Positions 8,259 through 17,008 of a stretch of DNA of 21,245 bases are shown piece by piece. The notes beneath the pieces are model-generated. The model saw only the letters and a program-made list of their open reading frames with translations. It did not search any database and had not been told where the DNA came from. A program made the translations under genes and the position numbers. Where the stretch lies: IMG/VR virus record IMGVR_UViG_3300027833_000250, positions 1 through 21,245 of that record; one strand, 5' to 3'. Position 1 is the first letter of the stretch, and every line of letters starts with the position of its first letter. This DNA comes from a virus.

Positions 8259-9050
8259 CTAACGTGCTGCTCCGGTAACATCATATGAGAAGCTACCTTT
8301 ACGCATGGACTCCAGAATGGCATCTTCATTTTTATCATACTCTTTGTCCGACATTTGTTGGACCTGTGATTCAGAGAATGTTGCCTGCCCGGTTGTGGTT
8401 GGGGCGCTTCTGGAGGTTTTACCTACCGCTTTTGCGGCATCTGCAGAGGTGGAAGACTTACGTCGAATTCCCTTATCTGCTTTATAAAGATCAATCGCTC
8501 GAGCAGCTGCCCTTGCGTCTGAGTTATTCTTATAGAGGGCATCCTTGATATACTGCGGTTGCTCCGCTACCCACTCATGGAACCCAGTATCACTACGGAT
8601 CTTATGAAAGTCGGGGTGCAAAGATAGTAGCTGGCCTTCAGCTTCTTTGCGGGTCATCTTATTCTCTAGCTGTTTCAGACCTTCTAAGCGCCGTTCACCT
8701 TCTTCTAGTGCTTCGTTTGCTCGCTTACGGGCAATGGTATCTACGATCTGAGCTACATCAGGGTATTTTTTAGACCACTTTTCAATGTCTTCATCTGATT
8801 TAGGGAACTTGATTTGACCTTTAGCAGCACTATCTAGCTGACGCTTAATATCAGTAAGTTCCTGGTCTTTTTGTGTCAGGGTTTGCTGCATGTGTCGCCG
8901 CAGGTCTCCATACCGTTTACGGAAACTAGCATCTTCGCTATCAGGGCTAACTTCCTCTTGTGGTTGGTTTTCTACCTGTGTTGCAGCAAGTTCTTGTGAA
9001 TAGGTCATATCATCCGCATCTTCGCGGAGTGCGTTCTTATACTTAGCCAT
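8259..9050 (-). CDS. Capsid scaffolding protein, 263 aa
   Basis: The SD is AGAGGAAA just before ATG. The protein is highly charged and almost wholly helical. It has an acidic N-terminus (about 10-42), a coiled coil rich in Lys/Glu/Gln (about 43-78), a second helical block (about 104-140), the segment HPDFHKIRSDTGFHEWV (about 145-161) with YKNNSDARAAARAIDLYKAD (about 173-192), a Ser/Thr/Ala linker, and a C-terminal acidic/basic tail ending YDVTGAAR. Such a protein directly upstream of the coat gene is the usual scaffold, which assembles the prohead shell internally and is lost before packaging. No protease motif is seen in it. The assignment comes from position, composition and resemblance to podovirus scaffolds. 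Confidence 0.8.
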   Translation of the reverse strand: MAKYKNALREDADDMTYSQELAATQVENQPQEEVSPDSEDASFRKRYGDLRRHMQQTLTQKDQELTDIKRQLDSAAKGQIKFPKSDEDIEKWSKKYPDVAQIVDTIARKRANEALEEGERRLEGLKQLENKMTRKEAEGQLLSLHPDFHKIRSDTGFHEWVAEQPQYIKDALYKNNSDARAAARAIDLYKADKGIRRKSSTSADAAKAVGKTSRSAPTTTGQATFSESQVQQMSDKEYDKNEDAILESMRKGSFSYDVTGAAR

Positions 9051-9096
9051 ATTTTCCTCTGGGGGTGGGGGCCGCTTTGCGGGTGGCCCAGTGATG

Positions 9097-10326
9097 TTAA
9101 ATGATGAAAGAGATCTTTGGTCTTTTCACCATGCCAAACATCGAAGGCATGCTTTCTTCTTCCTTGCCGTACATTTCATCTTCAGCAAGTTCTTCAGTTT
9201 CATCACCTTCGATGATCTCACTCTCAACAGTTTCTACTGTTGGAAGTTCAATCTCATTTCCCTCAGGTGTCTCCATTTCGTCCTCTTCAGAGGCTTCTCC
9301 TTCACAGTATTCACAGCCTTCGCCAGAACATTGTGAGCATTCTTCATATACAGGTGTATCACCTACGAGTAGGCCCATACTGTCCATCATCATTAAACCT
9401 GATTTGGCTTCATCCTGCATCTCCATGATGTGTTTCAGGCCATGCCATTTCACAACATCTGCAGGTAAGACGTACTCACCTTCAGACAGGTTAACGTCTA
9501 TATCATCTCGCACATTCTCTGCAGTAGAGCCTGGTGGAATAGGATTGCCTGAAACAGGATCTACAGGATCCATCATTCCGCCGTGGTACATAGAGTACTT
9601 TTCATCCTGGTCGGGATTATCTACGGCTTTCTGTACAGCTTCTGCACGGGTTTTTTCGTAAGACGAGAGAGACCCGTCATTGTCCAGATCTGCTTTGTTT
9701 TCGTCTAATTGAAATTTATTATCTGCCATGTCTTTACCTTCCGGGGTCATAATGCCTTTTCGCGCTACTGCTAAACCACCAAGGGCCATACCTTCTGTGT
9801 TGGCCTCTGCATATTCTGGGTAGGTCACTGTAATGTTATGTGAAAAATCTGTGTCGTACACTGGCTCTTGGCCTTCGTACCCACGGGTAAAAGTGTGCTT
9901 ACCAATGGTGATTGGGTCTGGGCCAGAGAAGTCTGTGCCACGGGCCTTAGTTGTGCTTGTGTTCTGAAAGAATGTACGCCCATTAACTGCGTCATTACCC
10001 ATCTGATAGTAATCCGCAAACTCAGCGTGGCCCTGTTGCAAATCCTCTTCTGGTACGGGAATGCTGTAAACGTCACCATACTTACGGATCGGTTCAAACT
10101 CATCTGCGGTCAGAACCCCATCTATGTCGTTTGGGAAGCGTGAAGAGGCTAATCTGTTGAAGATCACCCCACGTACAGCGTTACGGCCTTCTACGCCTTC
10201 TCCACGGGCCTCAGCCCACACCACACGTTCAATCTTATCTGCGTCTTCAGAGGATATAACTGTCTTTGGGCGAGCCTTGGGGCGAAGTGATTTTTCCATG
10301 TACTGGTTGCCTGTATTAGAATTCAT
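9097..10326 (-). CDS. SleB-type cell-wall hydrolase fused to EF-hand and Cys4 motif, 409 aa
   Basis: Residues about 29-152 match the SleB/Hydrolase_2 lytic-transglycosylase fold: VVWAEARGEG (35-44, probable catalytic Glu39), AVRGVIFNRL (50-59), FP (64-65), NGRTFFQN (115-122) and ITIGKHTFTRGY (139-150). An EF-hand loop follows at 213-224 (DLDNDGSLSSYE), then PVDPVSGNPIPPGST (254-268) and SEGEYVLPADVVKWHGLK (281-298), a segment common in virion proteins of marine phages. A knuckle CxxCxxxxCxxC (Cys330, 333, 338, 341) comes next, and the C-terminus is very acidic. No signal peptide is seen. The ATG overlaps the previous stop by 11 bases and has no clear SD, so coupling is likely. A second ATG at codon 10 is possible. 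The role is probably peptidoglycan cutting during DNA entry, though endolysin use cannot be excluded. Confidence 0.8.
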   Translation of the reverse strand: MNSNTGNQYMEKSLRPKARPKTVISSEDADKIERVVWAEARGEGVEGRNAVRGVIFNRLASSRFPNDIDGVLTADEFEPIRKYGDVYSIPVPEEDLQQGHAEFADYYQMGNDAVNGRTFFQNTSTTKARGTDFSGPDPITIGKHTFTRGYEGQEPVYDTDFSHNITVTYPEYAEANTEGMALGGLAVARKGIMTPEGKDMADNKFQLDENKADLDNDGSLSSYEKTRAEAVQKAVDNPDQDEKYSMYHGGMMDPVDPVSGNPIPPGSTAENVRDDIDVNLSEGEYVLPADVVKWHGLKHIMEMQDEAKSGLMMMDSMGLLVGDTPVYEECSQCSGEGCEYCEGEASEEDEMETPEGNEIELPTVETVESEIIEGDETEELAEDEMYGKEEESMPSMFGMVKRPKISFII

Positions 10327-12043
10327 CCGGGGTGAATATTGCCGACAAATTTACCGGTATTTTCTTACTGGTTGTGGCTATGTCTTCAGTAGCTAAGGAG
10401 TTACGGCGCTGCTCATCGGTTAGCTTTGAACGATCCGCAGCTAAGCGAGCTTTGACTTCTCCTAACTCCATTTCATAGATCTTAAAGTCAGAATATCGGG
10501 ATAGAGTATTTTCCCGACTACCAAGGATGGAGGCATACTCTTCTATGGACTGTAGAGTTTGTGGATTAGTTTCTTCCATATAATTGAATGTAAGGTCGGT
10601 ATCCGTGAAACCGTTAACCTCCATGTTTTCTTTCAAAAGATTTTTGTCTAAAATTCTTGATCCTGAAGGCTTGTCATAAACTAATGAATTAGAGAGTAAG
10701 TTTGTTAGCCCAATATCATCCATCTCCGCACCAAAAGTGTAGATGTTTATAGTATCTAGGGTGTCTTGCATCTTATTTTGTACAAAGGACCGTAGCTTGT
10801 TATCAAATATGGATTGTGCAGCTGCCCTAACTCTAGGGGATCTGTCTGTGTTAAAGCCCTTCCCAGGAGACTTAGAAGCAGCATCCGTAAGGTGTTGAAC
10901 TTCATGTAACATGGTTGGAAGTCGTTGATCGGGATCCTGGCGAGTAAACACGTTTATGTGTTTTGCATATGGGTCGTGGTCTCCCATGACGCCTTCTTTA
11001 CGACCTTTAAGAGCCCCAGAGGTAGCCGTGTAACCTGAAGTATCTACGTAGTTAGAAAGCTCCGGGTGGTAGAAAACCTGATCTAGCCTGCCTCGGTCTT
11101 TCATGGTCGGGGCAAGGGGTACAGATCGGCTTACAACTCTGTCATCTGACTTAGAGGATAGCTCTGTATCTAAGGCTCTTTGTCTCGCTTCAGCTAAATC
11201 AAGATACGTCTGCTCGTTTATCTCGTTTGCTTTAAACTGCTTTTTGAGATTAATCATGTCGCGCTGCGCTGCTAACAGTAACCCTTTACGCTCTTGTCCA
11301 GTAATAGACCCGCCTGGGACGGTAAATTCTTTATCAATAGTAGCACCGGTATTAAGAGCTGTTGCACGGGTTTGAGAAGCGCTATCGTCTATTTCGTATA
11401 CCCATTCCTTACCTGCCAGGTTCTCCCATCCAGTTTGTTGTTTGATGGTAAGAGGGTTTGCGCCCTGGTCGGCTAAGTCCAACGCAGTCACATAGTTAGC
11501 AGACTGCTCAGGAGTAAGGTTAGGTGTCTTAGGGGTAAGAAAAATCCTAGACGTAGAAGGATCAGAAAAATCCGTAATCGTATTAGATAAGCCTCTAGTG
11601 GCGATACTTGTTGCAGGGCCAAAGCCCATCATTGTACCTAACGTACCAAAGACATCACCAAGAGTTGAATTACCTGTACGAGCTCGGTCTACAAAGTCTG
11701 CCCCAGCATCTACGACACCCCTACCGAAATCAGCAATCCCGCCTACGGGGTCAGATACAAATTCTGATACGCTATCCGCTGCAGCCGCTATATTTTTCTT
11801 GGCATTAGCGAAACTAGGCTTAGCGTTAGGGTCGTAATTAGGATTAGATTCAAAGTAGATGGGTTTACCAGACTGATCTATAGGAACAGGGTTACCTAAC
11901 TCATCCCGGAGTGTGGGGCTTAAAGTTGCGCCAATAGTACGGACAGGTCGGTCGTTACCCATACTAGCCAGCATCTCATCTAGCTCTTCCTGCGTCTGCG
12001 GAGAGAAGTATGTCTGGGTGGCTTCTAGATCATCTGCCATCAT
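10316..12043 (-). CDS. Zincin-like virion protein with HEVQH motif, 575 aa
   Basis: A metallopeptidase signature is visible: MLHEVQHLTD (378-387; His380, Glu381, His384) and a distal GEVKAR (528-533) whose Glu529 could be the third zinc ligand. The pattern YHPELSNYVD (325-334), HExxH, then GExxAR near the C-terminus resembles the LPD23-type polyvalent-protein zincins of phages and mobile elements. Residues about 80-150 are Ala/Gly-rich with weakly hydrophobic helices (DPVGGIADFGRGVVDAGADF and FGTLGTMMGFGPATS), which could be membrane-active in an ejected protein. The start ATG ATG follows AAAGGGG and overlaps the previous gene as ATGA. The gene lies between portal and scaffold. Roles to consider are prohead maturation protease or ejected protease. 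Activity is not demonstrated. Confidence 0.7.
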   Translation of the reverse strand: MMADDLEATQTYFSPQTQEELDEMLASMGNDRPVRTIGATLSPTLRDELGNPVPIDQSGKPIYFESNPNYDPNAKPSFANAKKNIAAAADSVSEFVSDPVGGIADFGRGVVDAGADFVDRARTGNSTLGDVFGTLGTMMGFGPATSIATRGLSNTITDFSDPSTSRIFLTPKTPNLTPEQSANYVTALDLADQGANPLTIKQQTGWENLAGKEWVYEIDDSASQTRATALNTGATIDKEFTVPGGSITGQERKGLLLAAQRDMINLKKQFKANEINEQTYLDLAEARQRALDTELSSKSDDRVVSRSVPLAPTMKDRGRLDQVFYHPELSNYVDTSGYTATSGALKGRKEGVMGDHDPYAKHINVFTRQDPDQRLPTMLHEVQHLTDAASKSPGKGFNTDRSPRVRAAAQSIFDNKLRSFVQNKMQDTLDTINIYTFGAEMDDIGLTNLLSNSLVYDKPSGSRILDKNLLKENMEVNGFTDTDLTFNYMEETNPQTLQSIEEYASILGSRENTLSRYSDFKIYEMELGEVKARLAADRSKLTDEQRRNSLATEDIATTSKKIPVNLSAIFTPDEF

Positions 12044-12255
12044 TCAGCCCCTTTACGTACTTCGTCTCTTAAGGTCTTAAATCGACGTAGTTCTCGGATA
12101 GCACCTTGATATGCCTTAACCTGGTCGGCATCACCTAAGGTCTCGAGCTGGTCACGTAGGCCTTCGATACGATAATCAACGTATGCCTGTAGACGCTTCA
12201 TTTGCTCATGCTCGTTAACAAGCGGAAGTAGGGAGCGATATAAGTCCTTACTCAT
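12040..12255 (-). CDS. Small helical protein after the portal, 71 aa
   Basis: The start overlaps the portal stop as TAATG and the stop overlaps the next start as ATGA, so it is locked into the head operon by coupling at both ends. The protein is wholly helical and charged (LVNEHEQMKRLQAYVDYRIE, about 12-31, then AYQGAIRELRRFKTLRDEVR, about 48-67), suggesting a coiled coil. Small genes of this kind commonly follow the portal in podovirus-like genomes. Their function is not known to me. A portal-assembly or head-completion factor is a guess. Confidence 0.75.
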   Translation of the reverse strand: MSKDLYRSLLPLVNEHEQMKRLQAYVDYRIEGLRDQLETLGDADQVKAYQGAIRELRRFKTLRDEVRKGAE

Positions 12256-14414
12256 TACTGTACGGGGCCTTGTGGCGCTGCAGGAGGCTGTTGAGGTGCA
12301 TTACCCCCATTGGCTCCGCCTCCGGCTCCTGTGAAGCCCTGAGAGCCCGGTTCAGGGGCGTTACCGGGCGCTATATTGCCACCACCCGTTCCAGTGGGGT
12401 CACCCACTCCAGGGACTGCTCCTTGAGCCTGTGGAGGCTGTGGAGGTTGCTGGGGCATCATGGCCTGTATTTCAGCCATCATTTTCTGTTGAATTGCGGC
12501 TTCACGTGGATCGTTTAAGATCTTATCTTCATCCAGATCCATAGAAGCTGCCAGCTCGCGTAAGATATAGTCATATTTTACAAAGGGCTGCATAGTTGGG
12601 TTTGCAGACATCTGCATAAATTGCAGTAAGCGTTGGCTGCGGATCTCATTTCGCATCAGGCTCTCAGTACCCTTTGCAATTACTTCTAAGTCGCCCTTTG
12701 TGTACTCTTCGTCGAAGGCAAATTGCATATTGAAGGCGAACAGAGCCTTACCTAAGGGCGCTAGTAGGTAGTCATCTACATTGCTGACCACAGCTTTAAT
12801 GCTCATTGCAGCGGCACCCATAAGCATCGACATACCACTGGCTGTACGTCCAACACCTGTGACGCCGGTAGAGCCGTGTGAAAATGAGGGAATACCTGTG
12901 GCCTCATCTGCTAGCTGTCGTGCCTTATCAAACATCATTAGAAGCTCGTTAGACACGTTGGGGAACTTGGTGCCAAAAATCGCTTGACCAGGGGCACCCG
13001 CCTGTCTCCGAAACACTTTGCCGGGGTAGATCTCCATGTCCTGTCCTGGAACGAGATTGGTCTCATCTACCTCTACCAAAAGGTTCCCGGATAGAGCGGC
13101 ATTGTCTATTGCGAGCCGTAGCGTTCCGTTCATTATGAGCTGCGTATCCTCCATATTTTCAGCAACACCTACACCAAAAAATGAGTATGGGTTCATCTCG
13201 AAGGGTACGCTGTGATATGGGATATGGCTCGGAGTAAATGGGTTGATTACTAGACGCAGGATTTGGCCGTTGCAGATCCAGATATTGACCTGGACTTCTG
13301 TACGATCTTGCATATCCTCTGGGAGCTCTAGACCCGCCTCTTCGGCAATCTCAGTGTCTAGCATGCCCCAATACTCAAGTATCTCGTAACGGTCGATATC
13401 GTCAGAGTTTGAGTTGTCTTCTAGGGCATCTTCCCAATATTCCCGGACGTAGTTAGATCCATAGCCGATAGCCAGCTCAATACTTTCTTCACGAAAGTGT
13501 GGGCGGTTTTTAAGGCTACGAATGTTAGTACGGCTCATACGATGGCGTTGGATCGTAAATTCAGCCTCATTCATACTACGAGCATCGGGATCTGGATAGA
13601 AATCCCACAAGCTTACTGACTCAATCTTAGGAATAGTCTTGAATTCAGGGGAATATACGCCTTCTTCATTCCATCTCGGATACTCTTTGTCATAGGCGAA
13701 TGGGCCTTTGATAATGCCTGTACCAAACAAAGAGCATTCAAAAGCCATCGCTCTAAGGTGCTTGGACGCCTGACTTTCATCAAGCTGGTCATGCATCATC
13801 TTTTCCATCATCAATGCTGCCTTTTTGGCAGGCTCAAATGTAACGGAGGTAGGTGATGTTCCCGCCCCAGTATTCAATTCTTCGTGTACTGGGGACAAAA
13901 CGTCTTTATATACGCCCAGATCACGCTCAATTTCCGGTCTGTTGTACTTACGGGCTACTTTGAAGTCTATTTTAGCCCGTTCTTTAACCTTTTCAGAGGT
14001 AATCTGTTCTGGGTCGTAATTTACTTCACCGGCCACGTTGTTAGGGGTGTTTCGAGTCTCAATACCTATGGGAAATTTGTTTCCTGCAAACAAAACGTCA
14101 ACGATTTGCGCGTATGCCGCCAAAACCTTGGTTTTTGTGATCTTAACGAAGGCCTTGGACTTCTCAGTAGACGTAAACTGCACCTCTGGGCCGTAAATTC
14201 CCCGATAATTGCGATAAGACATCAACCAGCGAGTTTCATCCGATAATCTGTGGTCTTTTGAGCGCCGGAAAGCCGACTCAACCATCGCAACTACCCCACC
14301 GTACTCGGTATTTTCACCTTCTACATCCCCGTCCTCTTCCAAAACAGCTACATCAGCAAGTTCTGTTAGATCTTCGGAGTTTACTACGTCTTCTGGGGGG
14401 TTCATGAAGGCCAT
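12255..14414 (-). CDS. Portal protein, 719 aa
   Basis: The length is close to P22 gp1 (725 aa). Visible features are an acidic N-terminus, a helical block with VLAAYAQIVDVLFAG (about 97-111), LWDFYPDPDAR (269-279), which is typical of phage portals, a middle domain with NPFTPSHIPYHSVPFE (391-406) and GVGVAENMEDTQLIMN (414-429), and EATGIPSFSHGSTG then GRTASGMSMLMGAAAM (504-537), a conserved portal segment ahead of the long helix. The last 65 residues are a flexible Pro/Gln/Gly tail. The SD is AAGGAAG, 5 to 6 bases from ATG. The protein forms the dodecameric DNA channel at one capsid vertex. It sits directly after TerL, the standard order. Confidence 0.92.
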   Translation of the reverse strand: MAFMNPPEDVVNSEDLTELADVAVLEEDGDVEGENTEYGGVVAMVESAFRRSKDHRLSDETRWLMSYRNYRGIYGPEVQFTSTEKSKAFVKITKTKVLAAYAQIVDVLFAGNKFPIGIETRNTPNNVAGEVNYDPEQITSEKVKERAKIDFKVARKYNRPEIERDLGVYKDVLSPVHEELNTGAGTSPTSVTFEPAKKAALMMEKMMHDQLDESQASKHLRAMAFECSLFGTGIIKGPFAYDKEYPRWNEEGVYSPEFKTIPKIESVSLWDFYPDPDARSMNEAEFTIQRHRMSRTNIRSLKNRPHFREESIELAIGYGSNYVREYWEDALEDNSNSDDIDRYEILEYWGMLDTEIAEEAGLELPEDMQDRTEVQVNIWICNGQILRLVINPFTPSHIPYHSVPFEMNPYSFFGVGVAENMEDTQLIMNGTLRLAIDNAALSGNLLVEVDETNLVPGQDMEIYPGKVFRRQAGAPGQAIFGTKFPNVSNELLMMFDKARQLADEATGIPSFSHGSTGVTGVGRTASGMSMLMGAAAMSIKAVVSNVDDYLLAPLGKALFAFNMQFAFDEEYTKGDLEVIAKGTESLMRNEIRSQRLLQFMQMSANPTMQPFVKYDYILRELAASMDLDEDKILNDPREAAIQQKMMAEIQAMMPQQPPQPPQAQGAVPGVGDPTGTGGGNIAPGNAPEPGSQGFTGAGGGANGGNAPQQPPAAPQGPVQ

Positions 14415-14445
14415 TAGGGCTTCCTTTTAGCTATATTAGGTATTT

Positions 14446-16344
14446 CTAGTAGCCAAACGAGGCGTCAGCTGGGCGATAGTTCTGAATTGGAACGCCTTTA
14501 CCCATATCAAATGGGGAAGCTGATCTAGGACGGCTCATTATGCCGTACCTTACGCTATCGTAGGCATGATCGGTCGCATATCGTGGGTCGATATCATCCG
14601 ATCCTCGGGGATCTGAAGGAATAACTGGTAGATCCGATATAATCTGGCGGCAGGTATTGAAAAAAATAATGCCAGCGAGGCTAGTTTCTTCGTCTACTTT
14701 AAGGCGTTGATGAAATTGATTTTTACCTGCCACCCGTGCGCCAGCTGTCCGATCACTTGGACGCCAACGACACCCCATTGCTATCATTTCTTCGGCAATA
14801 CTCGGTCCAAGTTGGCCACGATTGTGCCAGCAAGAGCTGTCCAATACTCCGTAACTAATTGGTTCACCTCTCTCTGCTTCGAGAACAGCTGCGCCAAGAT
14901 CTTTTCCTGTGTGTTTTGAGACATAGAGTTCCCTATAACAATATAATGTTTCATAAGATGGATCGATTGCGAACCAATGGACCGCTGAGTAACTACTGTA
15001 GCCGTAATCACAGCTACGAAATCTCCGCCACTCGTTAGGAATATCAAACGGCTCGATCACATGATCAGCCTTCTTGAATTCGGGGAATGCTGCCCCATCT
15101 GCTACATCCCAATCGCCTTCCAGAAGCTGTCGCCTCTGCATTTCAGGAAGAGATAGAAGGTTAGCCTCGTAGCTCGCGTCTGCAGTCAGATACGGGTTGT
15201 CGTAAAGGCTGGCAGGTATAAACCGCCGGGTAAATAAAGGTTGTCCTGCTTTCTCATGGCTTTCCGGGTACACCAGGGTTTTACCTGTTTCGATGTCCGT
15301 TGCAGCAAATGCCTGGTTTGCAGGCGCAGGGTCGATATACATCTTGCGGACCCAACTATGTCCGGGGCCACCTGGGTTTGTTGTTGCGCGGAGAAAAGTA
15401 GGAAGCGTAGGGTCGGTCGTTCTCAAGCGAGATTTCATATACAGATACGCGAAGGGCGTGGGGTGTTGCGTCAACTCATCGAAAGCGATGTAGCTAAAGG
15501 CTTGGCCCTGGTAACGTAGAACATCTTCAGGACGATCAAGGTAGGTTAGCCAGATCCTTGCGCCACTCGGAAACGTCCACTGGCTCTTCTTCTCTCCCCA
15601 CTTTGCACCAGGAAACGCTTGAGGGTATAGCTCTTGAGTTTTCCAAACAATTTCACGTAGTTCGTCTGTGCTTCGACGTAAGATAATACCGTTAAAGTTA
15701 CCATTATCGAAGTACCTCATGGGGTCTGCGATGAGGGCCATAGTTTTTCCACCACCGGCTGCGCCACCATATAGTACTTCGTTTTCTGACGCTGCTAGGA
15801 AGTCTGTTTGTGGCCCAGGATTTGGAGCAAATACAACGGTTCGATCTTCCTGGTTCTTTTCGATAGAGTCAAAATCTAGGCTGTCAGAAAGTGGTACAGT
15901 CTTAATATTGTCTTCCGGCTTGTCCTTATCAACCCAGGCTTCAAGCTTTTTCTGCTGCATCGCTAATACACGTTTCGCGTCAGATGCTTTGCGCTTAATC
16001 TTGGCCTTAGCTTTCGCGGGTCCAGTTTTTGGAGCTACCTTCTTGCGTTGTTTCTTTTGCTGCTTCTCGCGCTGGTTTTCAGGTAGAGATCCTCTACGCT
16101 CTTTCCATATGCGGTTGATACCCTGGTGGCTGATAGAGACGCCGGTCTTCTCGGTAAGCCAGGCAGCTGTCTCCCGCAGACTTCCGCCCTGATCAATGTG
16201 ATCTAAAGCTTCGCGTACAAACGGCACGAAAGCCGGATCTGGTACACATACTCTAGGATCTTCTTTGGTAGGTACATATCCGTAAGCTATCTTTGAGCTA
16301 GCATTGGCTCGGCGCTTGATTGGAAAATCAGGATCGTCTGTCAT
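14446..16344 (-). CDS. terL: Terminase large subunit with N-terminal HTH extension, 632 aa
   Basis: The ATPase has Walker A GGAAGGGKT (193-201), Walker B FSYIAFDE (283-290, Asp289/Glu290) and a coupling motif TTNPGG (321-326). The nuclease domain shows acidic residues at the expected places: Asp446 in SCDYGYS, Asp502 in VLDSSCW, and Asp592 or Asp596 in TDHAYDS. Ahead of this, residues about 17-84 form an extra domain (IAYGYV; then SLRETAAWLTEKTGVSISHQ at 55-74, and INRIWKERRG) resembling the helix-turn-helix region of serine recombinases. A Lys/Ala-rich linker (about 90-135) joins the two. TerL enzymes usually have about 450-550 residues, so the extension explains the extra length. It overlaps terS as ATGA. 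It packages DNA through the portal and cuts concatemers. Confidence 0.95.
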   Translation of the reverse strand: MTDDPDFPIKRRANASSKIAYGYVPTKEDPRVCVPDPAFVPFVREALDHIDQGGSLRETAAWLTEKTGVSISHQGINRIWKERRGSLPENQREKQQKKQRKKVAPKTGPAKAKAKIKRKASDAKRVLAMQQKKLEAWVDKDKPEDNIKTVPLSDSLDFDSIEKNQEDRTVVFAPNPGPQTDFLAASENEVLYGGAAGGGKTMALIADPMRYFDNGNFNGIILRRSTDELREIVWKTQELYPQAFPGAKWGEKKSQWTFPSGARIWLTYLDRPEDVLRYQGQAFSYIAFDELTQHPTPFAYLYMKSRLRTTDPTLPTFLRATTNPGGPGHSWVRKMYIDPAPANQAFAATDIETGKTLVYPESHEKAGQPLFTRRFIPASLYDNPYLTADASYEANLLSLPEMQRRQLLEGDWDVADGAAFPEFKKADHVIEPFDIPNEWRRFRSCDYGYSSYSAVHWFAIDPSYETLYCYRELYVSKHTGKDLGAAVLEAERGEPISYGVLDSSCWHNRGQLGPSIAEEMIAMGCRWRPSDRTAGARVAGKNQFHQRLKVDEETSLAGIIFFNTCRQIISDLPVIPSDPRGSDDIDPRYATDHAYDSVRYGIMSRPRSASPFDMGKGVPIQNYRPADASFGY

Positions 16345-16712
16345 TCAGAACTTTGTTTTGGAGGTAGGATAAACATGGAGCCAGCTGGTCCGCTTACCTC
16401 TACTTTTTCTTTCTTAACTACACCGGCACGGTCCAGAAGCTCTTTCGCCGCTGCTACAACATTTCGTGCGCCAAGTGATGAAGGATCATCTAATACGCCA
16501 ACCATGCCTAGCGCAGCCTTAGGAGCGTTTAGGGCCAGTAACATCTGTGCCGCCTCGGCAACTTCCTCAGCAACCGGTGCCATAGCCTCTCGGATGGCTG
16601 TAGTGTCGCTGTATCCAGCAATACGCATAGCCTGGCGGACATTGCCTTTGGCCTCACCTAGCAGAGCTTCGATGAACTTCTCTTGGCGTTCTGAGAGCTT
16701 CTTTTCGGTCAT
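16341..16712 (-). CDS. terS: Terminase small subunit, 123 aa
   Basis: The N-terminus LSERQEKFIEALLGEAKGN (6-24) followed by VRQAMRIAGYSDTTAIREAM (about 25-44) is the typical TerS DNA-binding helix-turn-helix, in which a Gly-Tyr turn precedes the recognition helix. An Ala-rich helical middle (about 45-70) would form the oligomer ring, and the C-terminal part (about 75-123) ends in a short polar tail with GPAGSMFILPPKQ. The SD is GAGG about 10 bases before ATG. The stop overlaps terL's start. TerS recognises the packaging site and regulates the motor (known for the family). The pac/cos site itself cannot be identified here. Confidence 0.85.
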   Translation of the reverse strand: MTEKKLSERQEKFIEALLGEAKGNVRQAMRIAGYSDTTAIREAMAPVAEEVAEAAQMLLALNAPKAALGMVGVLDDPSSLGARNVVAAAKELLDRAGVVKKEKVEVSGPAGSMFILPPKQSSE

Positions 16713-16735
16713 TGTATTGTAGCCTCTATTAAGGA

Positions 16736-17008
16736 TCAGGGGTTTCGCATCTTGAAGAACATGAAGCCGACAGCGGCAGAGATTACGATCCAGAAGACGC
16801 GCTCGGCAAACCTAAGTGTCTGCCCGTTAACACCCTGTACTTTTTCAAGGCGCTCGATACGCTCATTAGTGCGTACCTGGTTAGCATCATAGGCGTCCAT
16901 TTTCTTGAACAAAGACACCATACGCTCTTCCATCCGGGCCAAGGCTACTATCGCCTCGCCCATCTCATCTAGCTTCTTTTCGATGCGTTCTAGCCGAGCA
17001 TCGGTCAT
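16736..17008 (-). CDS. Coiled-coil protein with C-terminal membrane anchor (XhlA-like), 90 aa
   Basis: Residues 1-68 are a charged coiled coil (RLERIEKKLDEMGEAIVALA at 5-24; TNERIERLEKV at 47-57). Residues 71-86 form one membrane span (VFWIVISAAVGFMFFK), followed by a short basic end. This is the architecture and size of the XhlA hemolysin/holin-partner family of phage lysis proteins. The start overlaps the stop of the 43-aa gene as ATGA. The topology would leave the coil in the cytoplasm. A role in lysis is inference. Single-span coiled-coil proteins also occur among internal virion and superinfection proteins. Confidence 0.65.
   Translation of the reverse strand: MTDARLERIEKKLDEMGEAIVALARMEERMVSLFKKMDAYDANQVRTNERIERLEKVQGVNGQTLRFAERVFWIVISAAVGFMFFKMRNP

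Noticed and set aside
9051-9096. GC-rich inverted repeat between SleB fusion and scaffold genes considered as a terminator
   Set aside because: The stem is interrupted by a 3-base bulge and no U-run follows. It may be a minor mRNA structure.
9101-9661. 186-codon plus-strand frame, Ser-rich
   Set aside because: It is the antisense shadow of the acidic, Glu/Ser-rich C-terminus of the SleB fusion gene. Low complexity explains the open frame.
14934-14946. Plus-strand TATAAT inside the TerL gene
   Set aside because: It lies in coding sequence with no good -35 box at 16-18 bases and no rightward gene or terminator after it.
15668-16192. 174-codon plus-strand frame
   Set aside because: It lies antisense to the Lys/Ala-rich N-terminal part of TerL, whose composition keeps the other strand open. 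No SD or promoter is seen.
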